The notes under the pieces were generated by a model, which saw nothing but the letters and a program-made list of their open reading frames with translations, did not search any database and was not told where the DNA came from. This document shows, piece by piece, positions 8,269 to 17,650 of a stretch of 64,000 nt of DNA. The position numbers were made by a program, and so were the translations under genes. The DNA is from Telmatospirillum siberiense (GTDB lineage: Bacteria > Pseudomonadota > Alphaproteobacteria > Rhodospirillales > Magnetospirillaceae), in NCBI RefSeq assembly GCF_002845745.1, contig NZ_PIUM01000031.1, forward strand, positions 16,826-80,825, written 5' to 3'. How positions within the stretch are numbered: the first letter of the stretch is position 1; every line of letters begins with the position of its first letter.

Positions 8269-9948
8269 ATGGCCGCCTATCAATATATCTACGTTATGAA
8301 GAACCTGACCAAGACCTATCCCGGCGGCCGGGAGATCTTGAAAGGGTTGTATCTGTCCTTCCTGCCGGGGGCGAAGATCGGCGTGCTGGGCGGAAATGGC
8401 GCCGGCAAGTCGACCCTTTTGAAGATCATGGCCGGGATCGACAAGGAATATGGCGGTGAAGCCTGGGCGGCCGAGGGGGTCAAGGTCGGCTATCTGCCGC
8501 AGGAACCGCAGCTCGATCCCGCCAAGGACGTGCTGGGCAATGTGATGGAAGGCGTGGGCGAGACCAAGGCGCTGCTCGACCGCTACGACGCCATCGCCGC
8601 CCGTTTCGCCGAGGAGCTTTCCGACGACGAGATGAACTCCCTGATCGCCGAACAGGGCGAACTGCAGGAAAAGATCGACCATCTCAACGCCTGGGACCTG
8701 CAGCGCAATGTCGAAATCGCCATGGATGCGCTGCGCTGTCCGGCGGCGGATGCCGACGTCAGCAAGCTGTCGGGCGGCGAGAAGCGTCGCGTGGCGCTGT
8801 GCCGTCTGCTGCTCAGCCATCCCGATATGCTGCTTCTCGACGAACCGACCAACCATCTGGACGCCGAATCGGTCGCCTGGCTCGAGAAATTCCTTGAGGA
8901 CTATACCGGCACCGTGGTGATCGTCACCCATGACCGCTATTTCCTCGACAATGTGACCGGCTGGATCCTTGAGCTGGAGCGCGGCCAGGGCATTCCCTAC
9001 GAGGGCAATTACACCGGATGGCTGGAGCAGAAGGGCCAGCGTCTGGCCCAGGAGGAAAAAGAGGAAAGCGCCCGGCAGCGTGAAATCAAGGAAGAGCTGG
9101 AATGGGTCCGCGCCAGCCCCAAGGCGCGCCAGGCGAAGAACAAGGCGCGTATCACCGCCTTTGAAAATCTGGTTGCCGAAGCCGCCGAAAAACAGGCCGG
9201 TTCCGCGCAGATCGTGATTCCGCCCGGGCCGCGCCTCGGCGGCTTGGTCTTCGAAGCCGAGCATCTCACCAAAGGTTTCGGCGATCAGTTGCTGATCGAC
9301 GATTTCAGTTTCCGTCTGCCGCCGGGGGGTATCGTCGGCATCATCGGCCCCAACGGTGCCGGCAAGACCACCTTGTTTCGCATGGTCACCGGGCAGGAGG
9401 CGCCCGATTCGGGAAGCTTCAGGGTCGGCGAGACGGTGAAGCTCGGTTATGTCGACCAGTCGCGTGACAGTTTGGCGCCCAACAAGACGGTGTGGGAGGA
9501 AATCTCCGACGGGAACGAAGAAATCGAATTGGGTAAACGCAAGATGGCCAGCCGCGCCTATGTCGCCCAGTTCAATTTCAGGGGATCCGATCAGCAGAAG
9601 AAAGTCGGTCAACTGTCGGGCGGCGAACGCAACCGCGTGCATCTGGCCAAGATGTTGAAGCAGGGCGCCAACGTCATCCTTCTCGATGAGCCGACCAACG
9701 ATCTTGACGTCGATACCCTGCGGGCTCTCGAGGAATCGCTGGTCGAATTCCCCGGCTGCGCCGTGGTCATCTCCCATGATCGCTGGTTCCTCGACCGTAT
9801 CGCCACCCACATCATCGCTTTCGAGGGCGAGAGCCAGGTGGTCTTCTTCGAAGGAAATTACGCCGATTACGAGGCCGACAAGAAACGCCGTCTGGGCGTC
9901 GATGCCGACCAGCCGCATCGCATCAAATACAAGCCTCTGCGGCGTTGA
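8269..9948 (+). CDS. ettA: EttA-type ABC-F translation factor
   Basis: A 559-residue soluble protein with two ABC ATPase domains in tandem and no membrane part. The first Walker A is GGNGAGKST (residues 41-49), signature [15 protein letters not shown], Walker [15 protein letters not shown]. The second half has [24 protein letters not shown] and [13 protein letters not shown]. The charged linker between them ([20 protein letters not shown]) and the near-E.-coli-like start [15 protein letters not shown] place it in EttA, which binds the ribosomal E site and throttles early elongation according to the ATP/ADP ratio. A strong hairpin follows the stop. Confidence 0.95.
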   Translation: MAAYQYIYVMKNLTKTYPGGREILKGLYLSFLPGAKIGVLGGNGAGKSTLLKIMAGIDKEYGGEAWAAEGVKVGYLPQEPQLDPAKDVLGNVMEGVGETKALLDRYDAIAARFAEELSDDEMNSLIAEQGELQEKIDHLNAWDLQRNVEIAMDALRCPAADADVSKLSGGEKRRVALCRLLLSHPDMLLLDEPTNHLDAESVAWLEKFLEDYTGTVVIVTHDRYFLDNVTGWILELERGQGIPYEGNYTGWLEQKGQRLAQEEKEESARQREIKEELEWVRASPKARQAKNKARITAFENLVAEAAEKQAGSAQIVIPPGPRLGGLVFEAEHLTKGFGDQLLIDDFSFRLPPGGIVGIIGPNGAGKTTLFRMVTGQEAPDSGSFRVGETVKLGYVDQSRDSLAPNKTVWEEISDGNEEIELGKRKMASRAYVAQFNFRGSDQQKKVGQLSGGERNRVHLAKMLKQGANVILLDEPTNDLDVDTLRALEESLVEFPGCAVVISHDRWFLDRIATHIIAFEGESQVVFFEGNYADYEADKKRRLGVDADQPHRIKYKPLRR

Positions 9949-9960
9949 GACGTTTCCGCT

Positions 9961-9992
9961 CATCTCCCCCGGGGCAAGCCCCGGGGGAGATG
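9961..9992 (+). terminator. Hairpin after ettA
   Basis: A perfect 15-bp GC-rich stem, CATCTCCCCCGGGGC and its complement, around AA, starts 13 bases after the ettA stop. The sequence after it is CGACGAAAAATAAG on the plus strand, so there is no U-run. It is probably a strong pausing or 3'-end-stabilising hairpin rather than a textbook intrinsic terminator. Confidence 0.6.
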
Positions 9993-10073
9993 CGACGAAA
10001 AATAAGGGAAGGGCATTTTATCTTGATGGGGGCGCCGGCGTTCCCGCCGGTGTTCCGGTCAAAGCCGGAGTTC

Positions 10074-10102
10074 AGTGGGACAGGCCGGGTGCTTGTCCCA
10101 CT
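10074..10102 (-). terminator. Hairpin after mlaC
   Basis: Nine-base perfect arms (AGTGGGACA / TGTCCCACT) with an 11-base loop lie 19 bases past the mlaC stop. A CCGGCGTTCCCGCCGG hairpin lies a little further on. No U-tract is present. The two convergent genes ettA and mlaC thus each have a stem-loop at their 3' ends. Confidence 0.5.
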
Positions 10103-10120
10103 TCACCGCTTCCTCTCCGC

Positions 10121-10750
10121 TCAGCCGGCGGCCTTCAACTGGTCGAGCTTGGTTCGCATGATGGACAGCAGCCCATCGATCTTGCCGCCGTTGGTCTGCA
10201 TCGCGGATGCGTAATCCGAACGGTAGGTGATGGCCATGCTGACGCCTTCGACGATGATATCGACGATGCGGAAAGATCCGTTGTCGCCCTCCTTGAGGCG
10301 CCATTGGACGGGGATCGGCGGACCCTGGTTGCGCAGAATGTGCGAATCAACGCTCCAGTTGCGGTCGCCGTCCTTGGTGGCGCTCAGCGTCTCCAGGCTC
10401 TCGCCGTTGTAATCCTGGAAACGTTTGGCCCAGGTCAGAACGGTGATGTCTTCGAACAGCGAGAGGAATTCCTGCTGCTGGTCGGGGGTCGCCACGCGCC
10501 AATAACGGGCCAGCACGAAGCGTCCGATTTCCGGAATATCGAAGGAGGAGACGAACAGCTTGCGGAACTGTTCGTCGCGGTCGATTTGCGTGAGCTGATG
10601 GTCGGCTACCGTGGAGATGGCTCGTTGGGCCAGCGCGCCGATGAACTTCCTGGCGTTTTCGTCGGTCTGGGCATGACCGTCGGCCGTACCCAGGGTGAGG
10701 GCCACCAGAAAGGCGAAGACGCTTCTGAGAAACATGGAACGGGAAATCAT
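10121..10750 (-). CDS. mlaC: MlaC-like periplasmic phospholipid shuttle
   Basis: MlaC (Ttg2D family) carries phospholipids between the MlaA complex in the outer membrane and the MlaFEDB ABC system in the inner membrane. The 209-residue protein has a signal peptide (MFLRSVFAFLVALTLGTADGHA) and the family pattern FRKLFVSSFDIPEIGRFVLARYW, then FEDITVLTWAKRF and VDIIVEGVSMAITYRSDYAS. It starts 7 bases after mlaA, so the pair is an operon. The inner-membrane Mla genes are not in the window. Confidence 0.93.
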   Translation of the reverse strand: MISRSMFLRSVFAFLVALTLGTADGHAQTDENARKFIGALAQRAISTVADHQLTQIDRDEQFRKLFVSSFDIPEIGRFVLARYWRVATPDQQQEFLSLFEDITVLTWAKRFQDYNGESLETLSATKDGDRNWSVDSHILRNQGPPIPVQWRLKEGDNGSFRIVDIIVEGVSMAITYRSDYASAMQTNGGKIDGLLSIMRTKLDQLKAAG

Positions 10751-10757
10751 CTGTCGA

Positions 10758-11573
10758 TCACTGCTGCGTATCGTCGGTTAACACTGCGGCGGGCAGGGCG
10801 CTCATGGCTCCCGGGGCACCGCTCTGTTGGGGATTCCTGGCATTGCCGATGAGGGCTTCCCGCCGCTGCCGGTAAAGGCTGCGAAGGGTCGAATAGTAAT
10901 CGAGCGACGTCCGTTTGACGTCGTCGAGACTGTCGAGATAAGCCTCGCGCTGCGAAATGGCGGTCAGGCCGAGACGGGTCCAGTAGGCCCAGTGGCGCCC
11001 ACCGGTCTGCAGATAATAGTCGAGAGGATCAGTGTAGGAATCCGCCACCATGCCGACGGTGTCGCGCGGATTGGAGGGACCGAAGAGGGGAAGGACCAGA
11101 TAGGGGCCTTCGCCGATTCCCCAGACACCCAGTGTTTCACCGAAATCGGCCGAGTGCCCGGGCAGGCCCATCGGTTCGGCCACGTCCATGATTCCGAGAA
11201 CGCCGAAGCTTGAGTTCAGCGCGAAGCGGCCGACGGTGCTGCCGGCCATCGTGAAGTTGCCTTGCAGCAGATCGTTCACCAGATAGACCGGCGACTTCAG
11301 ATTATCGAGGAAGTCGCTGATCCGGTCGCGGCCGAAGGACGGAACGACGGCGCGATAGCCCACGGCGACGGGGCGCAGGAAATAGTCATCGATGCCTTCA
11401 TTGACCGAAAAGATCACACGATTGGCTGGTTCCAGCGGATCGTTGATCTGGTCGAATTCCGCCTGCGCTTCAGGGTCGTCGGCGGGCGGCGGGGTCGCGC
11501 ATCCGATCAGCAGGGCGGCGATTGCCGTCACTCCCGCCCGCAACGCGATCTTCTCTAGAATGCTCGACGCCAT
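10758..11573 (-). CDS. mlaA: MlaA (VacJ) outer-membrane lipoprotein
   Basis: MlaA removes phospholipids from the outer leaflet of the outer membrane and passes them to MlaC. From the ATG at 11573 the 271-residue protein has a lipoprotein signal ending LLIGC, with C25 as the lipidation site, then the family motifs NDPLEPANRVIFSVNEGID, LKSPVYLVNDLLQGN, GRFALNSSFGVLGIMDVA and LPLFGPSNPRDTVG. The open frame continues 43 codons upstream without conservation, and the lipobox fixes the start. It is divergent from the ArsR/methionine cluster. Confidence 0.94.
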   Translation of the reverse strand: MASSILEKIALRAGVTAIAALLIGCATPPPADDPEAQAEFDQINDPLEPANRVIFSVNEGIDDYFLRPVAVGYRAVVPSFGRDRISDFLDNLKSPVYLVNDLLQGNFTMAGSTVGRFALNSSFGVLGIMDVAEPMGLPGHSADFGETLGVWGIGEGPYLVLPLFGPSNPRDTVGMVADSYTDPLDYYLQTGGRHWAYWTRLGLTAISQREAYLDSLDDVKRTSLDYYSTLRSLYRQRREALIGNARNPQQSGAPGAMSALPAAVLTDDTQQ

Positions 11574-11739
11574 GTTTTCTTCCGCCAAGTGTCTCTGATG
11601 AATTATCCAAGCCGGCCGGTCAAAACGGCCAACCTGTCCTGCGTAGCACAGGCTCGTCCAAAAGACCAGATGCCTCGGTCGGGAATCTCCGGGCGCCGCC
11701 ACGAAAGTGGTCCGTTAAAGGAGCGATTGCATAAAGACA

Positions 11740-11753
11740 TAAATATATGTTTA
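11740..11753. promoter_or_regulatory. AT-rich palindrome before the ArsR-methyltransferase gene
   Basis: TAAATATATGTTTA is a near-perfect palindrome (12 of 14 positions) in an otherwise AT-rich patch at 11730-11765, 9 bases before the first possible ATG of the regulator. ArsR proteins commonly bind such AT-rich dyads over their own promoters, so this is a candidate autoregulatory operator. The divergent mlaA start lies about 170 bp away. Confidence 0.45.
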
Positions 11754-11762
11754 TATCATCAT

Positions 11763-12776
11763 ATGAGCGAAAATGATGGGAGCGGGATGGAGGATGTGTT
11801 GGCGGCGATGCGGGCCGCCGCCGAGCCGTCGCGTCTGCGCCTTCTGTCCTTGTGTGCGCAAGGCGCTCTGGCGGTCAGCGAATTGGTCGAAATTCTCGGC
11901 CAGAGCCAGCCCGGCGTGTCGCGCCATCTGAAGCTTCTTTGCGATGCCGGCCTTCTGGAGCGTTTCCGCGAGGGGGCCTGGGTCTTTTATCGGCTGGCGT
12001 CGCGCGGGGCGGGGGGTGCCCTGGTGCGCCATATCCTCGCCCAGCTATCCGCCTCCGACACCGTGCTGGCGCGCGACAACGCCAGATTGGCCGGCATTCG
12101 AGAGGTCAGGGGGCAGGCGGCGGAGGCCTATTTCCGAACCAACGCGGCGCGCTGGGCCGAGTTGCGGTCGTTGCACATCGACGAGCGGGAGGTGGAATGC
12201 GCCCTGTTGGCGCTGCTGGGCGACGGGCCCGTCGGCGATCTGCTGGACGTCGGCACCGGAACCGGCCGCATTGTCGAAATGCTGGGGCCGCGGGCGCGGT
12301 CGGCGGAAGGGCTCGATGCATCGCGCGAGATGCTTTCGGTGGCCCGCAGCCGGATCGAGGCGGCGGGATTGTCGAATTGCCTCGTCCGTCAGGGCGATAT
12401 GTATCATCTTCCCTATGATCAGGGTGCCTTCGATCTGGTGACCATTCATCAGGTGCTGCATTTTTCCGAGGATCCCGGCCGGGCGATCGCCGAGGCGGCC
12501 CGCGTCCTGCGTCCCGGAGGGCGGGTGGCGATCGTCGATTTCGCGCCCCATTCCCTGGAAAGCCTGCGCAACGAGCACAATCACCGCCGTCTCGGGTTCA
12601 CCGAGGACGAGGTGGCCGGCTGGTGCCTGGCTGCGGGATTGACCGCGCCCTCGACCCGGAGCTTGCCGGGCAAGCCCCTGACCGTCACACTTTGGCTGGC
12701 GGAACGATCTTCCGTCGAGCCCCTTACGTCTCCGACTCTCCCAATTCCCATTCCCGTTCGAAAAGGTGACGCGTGA
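11763..12776 (+). CDS. ArsR-family regulator fused to a SAM-dependent methyltransferase domain
   Basis: The N-terminal 100 residues are an ArsR winged helix (MRAAAEPSRLRLLSLC, SELVEILGQSQPGVSRHLKLL, GLLERFREGAWVFYRL). The C-terminal part is a class I methyltransferase fold with the SAM loop LLDVGTGTGRIVEMLG and the later FDLVTIHQVLHFSEDP and VLRPGGRVAIVDFAPH. This fusion next to metF/metH is seen in many alphaproteobacteria and is thought to sense SAM or S-adenosylhomocysteine to control methionine recycling. The stop overlaps the metF GTG. ATG 11787, preceded by GGGAGC, is an alternative start. Confidence 0.9.
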   Translation: MSENDGSGMEDVLAAMRAAAEPSRLRLLSLCAQGALAVSELVEILGQSQPGVSRHLKLLCDAGLLERFREGAWVFYRLASRGAGGALVRHILAQLSASDTVLARDNARLAGIREVRGQAAEAYFRTNAARWAELRSLHIDEREVECALLALLGDGPVGDLLDVGTGTGRIVEMLGPRARSAEGLDASREMLSVARSRIEAAGLSNCLVRQGDMYHLPYDQGAFDLVTIHQVLHFSEDPGRAIAEAARVLRPGGRVAIVDFAPHSLESLRNEHNHRRLGFTEDEVAGWCLAAGLTAPSTRSLPGKPLTVTLWLAERSSVEPLTSPTLPIPIPVRKGDA

Positions 12777-13693
12777 GCATGGCCGTTTCTTCCGCCTCGG
12801 ATCCCTCCGATACCCAGATTCCGGTCGCCCAGCCGGCGCCCCATCTGGCCGTGTCCTTCGAATTCTTTCCGCCCAAGACGGAAAAAATGCAGGACGCCCT
12901 GTGGGAATGCGTGACCCGGTTGGCGCCGCTTTCCCCCAGCTTCGTTTCGGTGACCTACGGCGCCGGCGGCTCGACGCGGGAGCGCACCCATGACACGGTT
13001 ACCCGCATCGCCCGTGAGACCGGCCTCAAGCCGGCCGCTCATCTGACCTGCGTGGGGGCGACGCGGGCCGAGGTCGACGAGGTGGCCGGCCGCTATTGGG
13101 ACGCCGGCATTCGTCACATCGTCGCCCTGCGGGGCGATCCGCCCGAGGGGCAGGGGGAATATCGGCCTCATCCCGATGGTTACGCCTACGCCCTCGATCT
13201 GGTCAAAGGCCTGAAGCGGCTGGCCGATTTCGAGATCAGCGTCGCCGCCTACCCCGAGACCCATCCGCAGGCGACGAGCCCCGAGGCCGACCTCGACAAT
13301 CTGAAACGCAAGGTCGATGCCGGGGCCAGCCGCGCCATCAGCCAGGTCTTCTTCGACGTCGATCTGTTCTTCCGGTTTCGCGACCGGGCGACGGCGGCCG
13401 GCATCGCCGTGCCGATCGTTCCCGGTATTTTGCCGGTGACCAATTTCGCCCAGGCGCAGAAATTCTCCGCCGCCTGCGGGGCCAGCATGCCGGCTTGGAT
13501 GTCCGAACTGTTCGACGGACTGGATGACGATCCCGACACCCGGCGCCTGGTGGCCGCGACGGTGGCGGCCGAACAGTGCCGGGCGCTGGTCGCCGGGGGC
13601 ATCGACGAACTGCACTTCTACACTTTGAACCGCGCCGACCTTACATATGCGATCTGCCACATCCTGGGGGTCCGGGCGGCAAAGAGCGTTTAA
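12773..13693 (+). CDS. metF: Methylenetetrahydrofolate reductase
   Basis: MetF reduces 5,10-methylene-THF to 5-methyl-THF with FAD, supplying the methyl group for MetH encoded next. The 306-residue TIM-barrel protein has FEFFPPKTEKM, VTYGAGGSTRERT, HLTCVGATRAEV, HIVALRGDPP, SVAAYPETHPQA and QVFFDVD, all standard for MetF. The GTG at 12773 overlaps the upstream stop, while an ATG at 12779 lies at a better distance from AAGGTGA, so either may be used. It is part of the ArsR-metF-metH methionine unit. Confidence 0.96.
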   Translation: MSMAVSSASDPSDTQIPVAQPAPHLAVSFEFFPPKTEKMQDALWECVTRLAPLSPSFVSVTYGAGGSTRERTHDTVTRIARETGLKPAAHLTCVGATRAEVDEVAGRYWDAGIRHIVALRGDPPEGQGEYRPHPDGYAYALDLVKGLKRLADFEISVAAYPETHPQATSPEADLDNLKRKVDAGASRAISQVFFDVDLFFRFRDRATAAGIAVPIVPGILPVTNFAQAQKFSAACGASMPAWMSELFDGLDDDPDTRRLVAATVAAEQCRALVAGGIDELHFYTLNRADLTYAICHILGVRAAKSV

Positions 13694-13759
13694 TCCGGCG
13701 CGACTGATTTTTGACCGGCCGGCCGATGCCGGCGGGACGAACAAAAGAAAAGGTTCAGC

Positions 13760-16700
13760 ATGTCCAATATTCTCGACCATCTGCACGACCGGATCCTGCT
13801 TTGCGACGGCGGCATGGGCTCGCAAGTGCAGGGAATGTCCTTGAGCGTCGAGGCGGATTTCCAGGGTCACGAGAACTGCACCGACATCCTGGTGCTGTCC
13901 CGCCCCGATCTGGTCCGCGAGATTCACCGGCGCTATTACGCCGTCGGCGCCGACATGGTCGAGACCAACACCTTCGGAGCCAGCCCGCTGACCCTGGGCG
14001 AGTTCGGAATTCCCGAGAAGGCGCACGAGATCTGCAAGCGGGCCGGCGAGATCGCCCGCGAGGCGGCGGAGGAATTTTCCGGCGACGGCAGAACCCGTTT
14101 CGTCCTGGGCTCGATCGGACCGGGCACCAAGTTGCCGACTTTGGGTCATGTCGACTACGACACCCTGGAACAGTCCCTGCTGGTCCAGGCCGATGGTCTC
14201 AACGCCGGTGGCGTCGACGCCTATCTGATCGAAACCTGCCAGGATCCGCTGCAGATCAAGGCGGCGGTCAATGCCGCCAAGCAGGCCAACCGGCGGTCCG
14301 GACGCGAGGTCCCGATCTTCGTGCAGGTGACGGTGGAGACCACCGGCACCCTGCTGGTCGGTGCCGATATCGCAGCCGCGGCGACGGTGGTGCAATCCCT
14401 CGACGTTCCGTTGCTCGGCCTGAATTGCGCCACCGGTCCGCAGGAGATGAGCGAGCATGTCCGCTGGCTGTCGGCGAACTGGCCGGGATTGATTTCGATC
14501 CAGCCCAACGCCGGCCTGCCCGAACTGGTCGACGGCCAGACATCCTATCCCTTGGCGCCGGCCGACCTGGCCCGCTGGCAGGAACGCTTCCTGGACGATG
14601 ATCGGGTCAATCTGATGGGCGGCTGCTGCGGCACGACGCCGGCCCATATCGCCGCCGTCGACGCCATGCTGCGCCGGCGGGGTGGCGAGGCGCATCGGCC
14701 GCGTCCCGTGCGGCGGACGGTGCATTGGGTGCCCTCCGTGGCATCCCTCTACGGCCAGGTTCCCTTGCGCCAGGAAAACGCCTTCCTCTCCATCGGCGAA
14801 CGCTGCAACGCCAACGGTTCGAAAAAATTCCGCGAATGCCAGGAGCGCGAGGACTGGGACGGCGCCATCGCCATGGGCCGCGAGCAGGTCAAGGAGGGCA
14901 GCCACACTCTGGACGTCTGCACCGCCTTCGTCGGACGCGACGAGATCCGCGACATGACCCAGGTGATCAGCCGCATGCGGGGATCCGTCAACGCGCCCCT
15001 GGTCATCGATTCCACCGAATTGCCGGTCATTGAGGCGGCGCTGAAGCTTTACGGCGGCAAGGCGATCATCAATTCGATCAATTTCGAGAACGGCGAGGAG
15101 GCCGCGGCCCAGCGTCTGGAACTGGCCAGGAAATTCGGCGCGGCGGTGATCGCCCTGACCATCGACGAGGAGGGTATGGCCAAGGATGTCGAGGCCAAGG
15201 TGGCCCTGGCCCATCGGCTGCATGACTTCGCGGTGAACCGCCATGGCCTGGCCGCCTCCGACCTGATGTTCGACCCGCTCACCTTCACCATCTGCACCGG
15301 CAACGAGGATGACCGCAAGCTGGCCCTGCACACGCTGGACGCCATCGAGCGGATCGCCCGTGAGCTGCCGGAATGCCAGATCATCCTGGGACTATCCAAC
15401 GTCTCCTTCGGCCTGAAGCCGGCGGCGCGGCACGTTCTCAATTCGGTGTTCCTGGACCATGCCTGCAAGCGGGGCATGACCGGGGCCATCGTTCACGTCA
15501 GCAAGATCCTGCCGCTGCACAAGCTGAATGCCGACGAGGTGCGCATTGCCGAGGATCTGATCTTCGACCGCCGGAGCGAGGGCTATGATCCCCTGCAGGC
15601 CTTCATCGCCCTGTTCGAGGGCCGCGACGGGCAGGTGGCGGTGAAGAAGGTCCGCGCCGAAGCGGTTGAGGATCGGCTGAAGCAGCGCATCGTCGATGGC
15701 GAGCGGACCGGTCTGGAGGCCGACCTGGAGGAGGCCCTGACCCGCTGGAAGCCCCTCGATATCATCAATCAGTTGCTGCTCGACGGCATGAAGGTGGTCG
15801 GCGAACTGTTCGGCTCCGGCCAGATGCAGTTGCCCTTCGTCCTGCAATCGGCCGAGACCATGAAGGCGGCGGTGGCCTATCTGGAACCCCTCATGGAAAA
15901 GGCCGACGGGCAGCAGAAGGCGACCATCGTTCTGGCCACGGTGAAGGGCGACGTCCACGACATCGGCAAGAATCTGGTCGACATCATTCTGACCAACAAC
16001 GGCTACCGCGTGGTCAACTTGGGTATCAAGCAGCCGGTCGGCGCCATCATCGCCGCCGCACGCGAGCAAAAGGCCGACGCCATCGGCATGTCGGGCCTGC
16101 TGGTCAAGAGCACCGTGGTGATGCGCGAGAACCTGGAGGAGATCACCCGCGAGGGGCTGGAGTTGCCGGTCATCCTGGGCGGCGCCGCGCTCACCCGCAA
16201 ATATGTCGAGGAGGATTGCGTCGCCGCCTATGGCGCGGGCCGGGTCGCCTATGCTCGCGACGCCTTCGACGGCCTCGACCTGATGGCCAAGGTGGCGGAC
16301 CGTCGTTTCGACGAGCATCTGTCCGAGGTCAAGGCGCGGCGGCTGCATCGTCCGACCAACGAACGCCGCACGTTGGGGCTGGCGGCGACGCCGACGCGGC
16401 CCGTCGATTACGAGGAGATCCATCTGCGCCGCGCTGAACTGGCGCGTCAGGCCGAGGTGCCGACTCCCCCTTTCTGGGGCAGCCGGATCATCGATTCCGT
16501 GCCTTTGCAGACACTGGTGACCTATCTCAACGACACCATGCTCTACCAGTTCCAGTGGGGTTACAAAAAGGCCGGGCGATCGCTCGATGATTGGCGGGCC
16601 TGGGCCGCCAAGGAGTTGAAGCCGATGGCGGTAGGGCTTCTGAAGCAGTGCGAGAAGGAGGGGATCCTTCGTCCCAAGGCCGCCTACGGTTATTGGAAAT

Positions 16701-17248
16701 GCGCTTCCGAGGGCGATTCCGTCGTGCTCTTCGATCAGGACGGCAAGACCGAGCTCACCCGCTTCTCCTTTCCCCGCCAGTCGGGCGAGGGAGGCTTGTG
16801 CATCGCCGATTTCGTCCGCGAAACCGGCGCTGGCGAGCGTGACGTGATCGGACTTCAGGTGGTGACCATGGGGGGCGAGGCCAGCGAGACGGCCCGCCGG
16901 TGGTTCGCCGAGAACCGCTACAAGGACTATCTGCATCTGCACGGCCTGTCGGTGGAGATGGCGGAAGCCTTGGCCGAATACGTCCACCGCAGGATTCGGG
17001 CCGAACTGGGCTATGGGGCCGAGGACGACCGCGACGTCGATAAGATGCTGCGCCAGAACTATCGCGGCTCGCGCTATTCCTTCGGCTATCCCGCCTGCCC
17101 GAATCTCGAGGACCAGAAACAGCTTCTGGCCCTGCTGGGCGCCGATCGCATCGGCATCACCTTGAGCGAGGAATGGCAGTTGGAGCCCGAGCAAAGCACA
17201 TCGGCCATCGTGCTGCTGCATCCGCAGGCTAAATATTTCTCGGTGTGA
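13760..17248 (+). CDS. metH: Cobalamin-dependent methionine synthase
   Basis: Full-length MetH, 1162 residues, transfers a methyl group from methyl-THF through cobalamin to homocysteine. Domains in order: homocysteine-binding barrel with zinc ligands C223 and C289-C290 (GGCCGT); pterin-binding barrel from about 335 (SIGERCNANGSKKF) to about 620; helical cap plus B12 domain with the DVHDIGKN box, where His733 is the cobalt ligand; and the C-terminal reactivation domain, including RGSRYSFGYPACPN. AAAAGG precedes the ATG. It lies 66 bases after metF and has no recognisable cobalamin riboswitch, so regulation is probably by the linked ArsR protein. Confidence 0.97.
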   Translation: MSNILDHLHDRILLCDGGMGSQVQGMSLSVEADFQGHENCTDILVLSRPDLVREIHRRYYAVGADMVETNTFGASPLTLGEFGIPEKAHEICKRAGEIAREAAEEFSGDGRTRFVLGSIGPGTKLPTLGHVDYDTLEQSLLVQADGLNAGGVDAYLIETCQDPLQIKAAVNAAKQANRRSGREVPIFVQVTVETTGTLLVGADIAAAATVVQSLDVPLLGLNCATGPQEMSEHVRWLSANWPGLISIQPNAGLPELVDGQTSYPLAPADLARWQERFLDDDRVNLMGGCCGTTPAHIAAVDAMLRRRGGEAHRPRPVRRTVHWVPSVASLYGQVPLRQENAFLSIGERCNANGSKKFRECQEREDWDGAIAMGREQVKEGSHTLDVCTAFVGRDEIRDMTQVISRMRGSVNAPLVIDSTELPVIEAALKLYGGKAIINSINFENGEEAAAQRLELARKFGAAVIALTIDEEGMAKDVEAKVALAHRLHDFAVNRHGLAASDLMFDPLTFTICTGNEDDRKLALHTLDAIERIARELPECQIILGLSNVSFGLKPAARHVLNSVFLDHACKRGMTGAIVHVSKILPLHKLNADEVRIAEDLIFDRRSEGYDPLQAFIALFEGRDGQVAVKKVRAEAVEDRLKQRIVDGERTGLEADLEEALTRWKPLDIINQLLLDGMKVVGELFGSGQMQLPFVLQSAETMKAAVAYLEPLMEKADGQQKATIVLATVKGDVHDIGKNLVDIILTNNGYRVVNLGIKQPVGAIIAAAREQKADAIGMSGLLVKSTVVMRENLEEITREGLELPVILGGAALTRKYVEEDCVAAYGAGRVAYARDAFDGLDLMAKVADRRFDEHLSEVKARRLHRPTNERRTLGLAATPTRPVDYEEIHLRRAELARQAEVPTPPFWGSRIIDSVPLQTLVTYLNDTMLYQFQWGYKKAGRSLDDWRAWAAKELKPMAVGLLKQCEKEGILRPKAAYGYWKCASEGDSVVLFDQDGKTELTRFSFPRQSGEGGLCIADFVRETGAGERDVIGLQVVTMGGEASETARRWFAENRYKDYLHLHGLSVEMAEALAEYVHRRIRAELGYGAEDDRDVDKMLRQNYRGSRYSFGYPACPNLEDQKQLLALLGADRIGITLSEEWQLEPEQSTSAIVLLHPQAKYFSV

Positions 17249-17381
17249 GGGAAAATTCCGATGGATCCGGGACTGAAGGGGCGGAAGGCATTGGTCTGCG
17301 CGGCGTGTCGCGGGCCGAGCAAGTCGGTGCGCCGGAGTTTTAGGGGGACTATGCCATCGCTTTGATGGGACGGGGCGGCAT

Positions 17382-17612
17382 CACGGCTGTCCGGCAGAGT
17401 TTGTGCGTTGCTCGCATTTGAGTGATAGCCGCAACCAAAAACCGTCATTGCCGGACTTGATCTGGCAATCCATGATTGCATAGATCGGCCGACGTCATTT
17501 GAAGCGGGCACGTGGATGCCCGTGTCAAGCACACGGCTGACGACCTTTGGTAGATAAACCGGGCGTAATTTTTCCTGAATATCAAGGGCGAAATCCGTGC
17601 CGGACAGCCGTG
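17382..17612. repeat. 231-bp repeat region with 15-bp terminal inverted repeats, containing copy B
   Basis: The region begins CACGGCTGTCCGGCA and ends with its exact complement at 17598-17612. Bases 17382-17511 are the inverted counterpart of the repeat at 2078-2207. Inside is the CCGTCATTGCCGGACTTGATC palindrome family in shortened form. The 402-bp gap 17249-17650 after metH has no gene I can support. The repeat ends just before the AsmA-like start and may have contributed some upstream in-frame codons there. Confidence 0.7.
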
Positions 17613-17650
17613 GGGCGGCATGGGCTTCACGGACCGGGAAACGCATCCCA

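Noticed and set aside
8254..9963. A 569-codon frame antisense to ettA
   Set aside because: EttA on the plus strand has both ABC motif sets. The antisense product is a mirror artefact of codon bias.
13694..13759. Cobalamin or SAM riboswitch before metH
   Set aside because: The gap is only 66 bases, with a small CCGGC hairpin and no B12-box or SAM-type conserved core.
12581..15331. A 916-codon open frame antisense to metF and metH
   Set aside because: It is a shadow of high-GC coding DNA. The translation is rich in Gly, Arg, Asp and His without recognisable domains, while the opposite strand gives perfect MetF and MetH.
15392..17221. A 609-codon open frame antisense to metH
   Set aside because: Same reason: the sense strand encodes all MetH motifs and the antisense translation matches no family I know.
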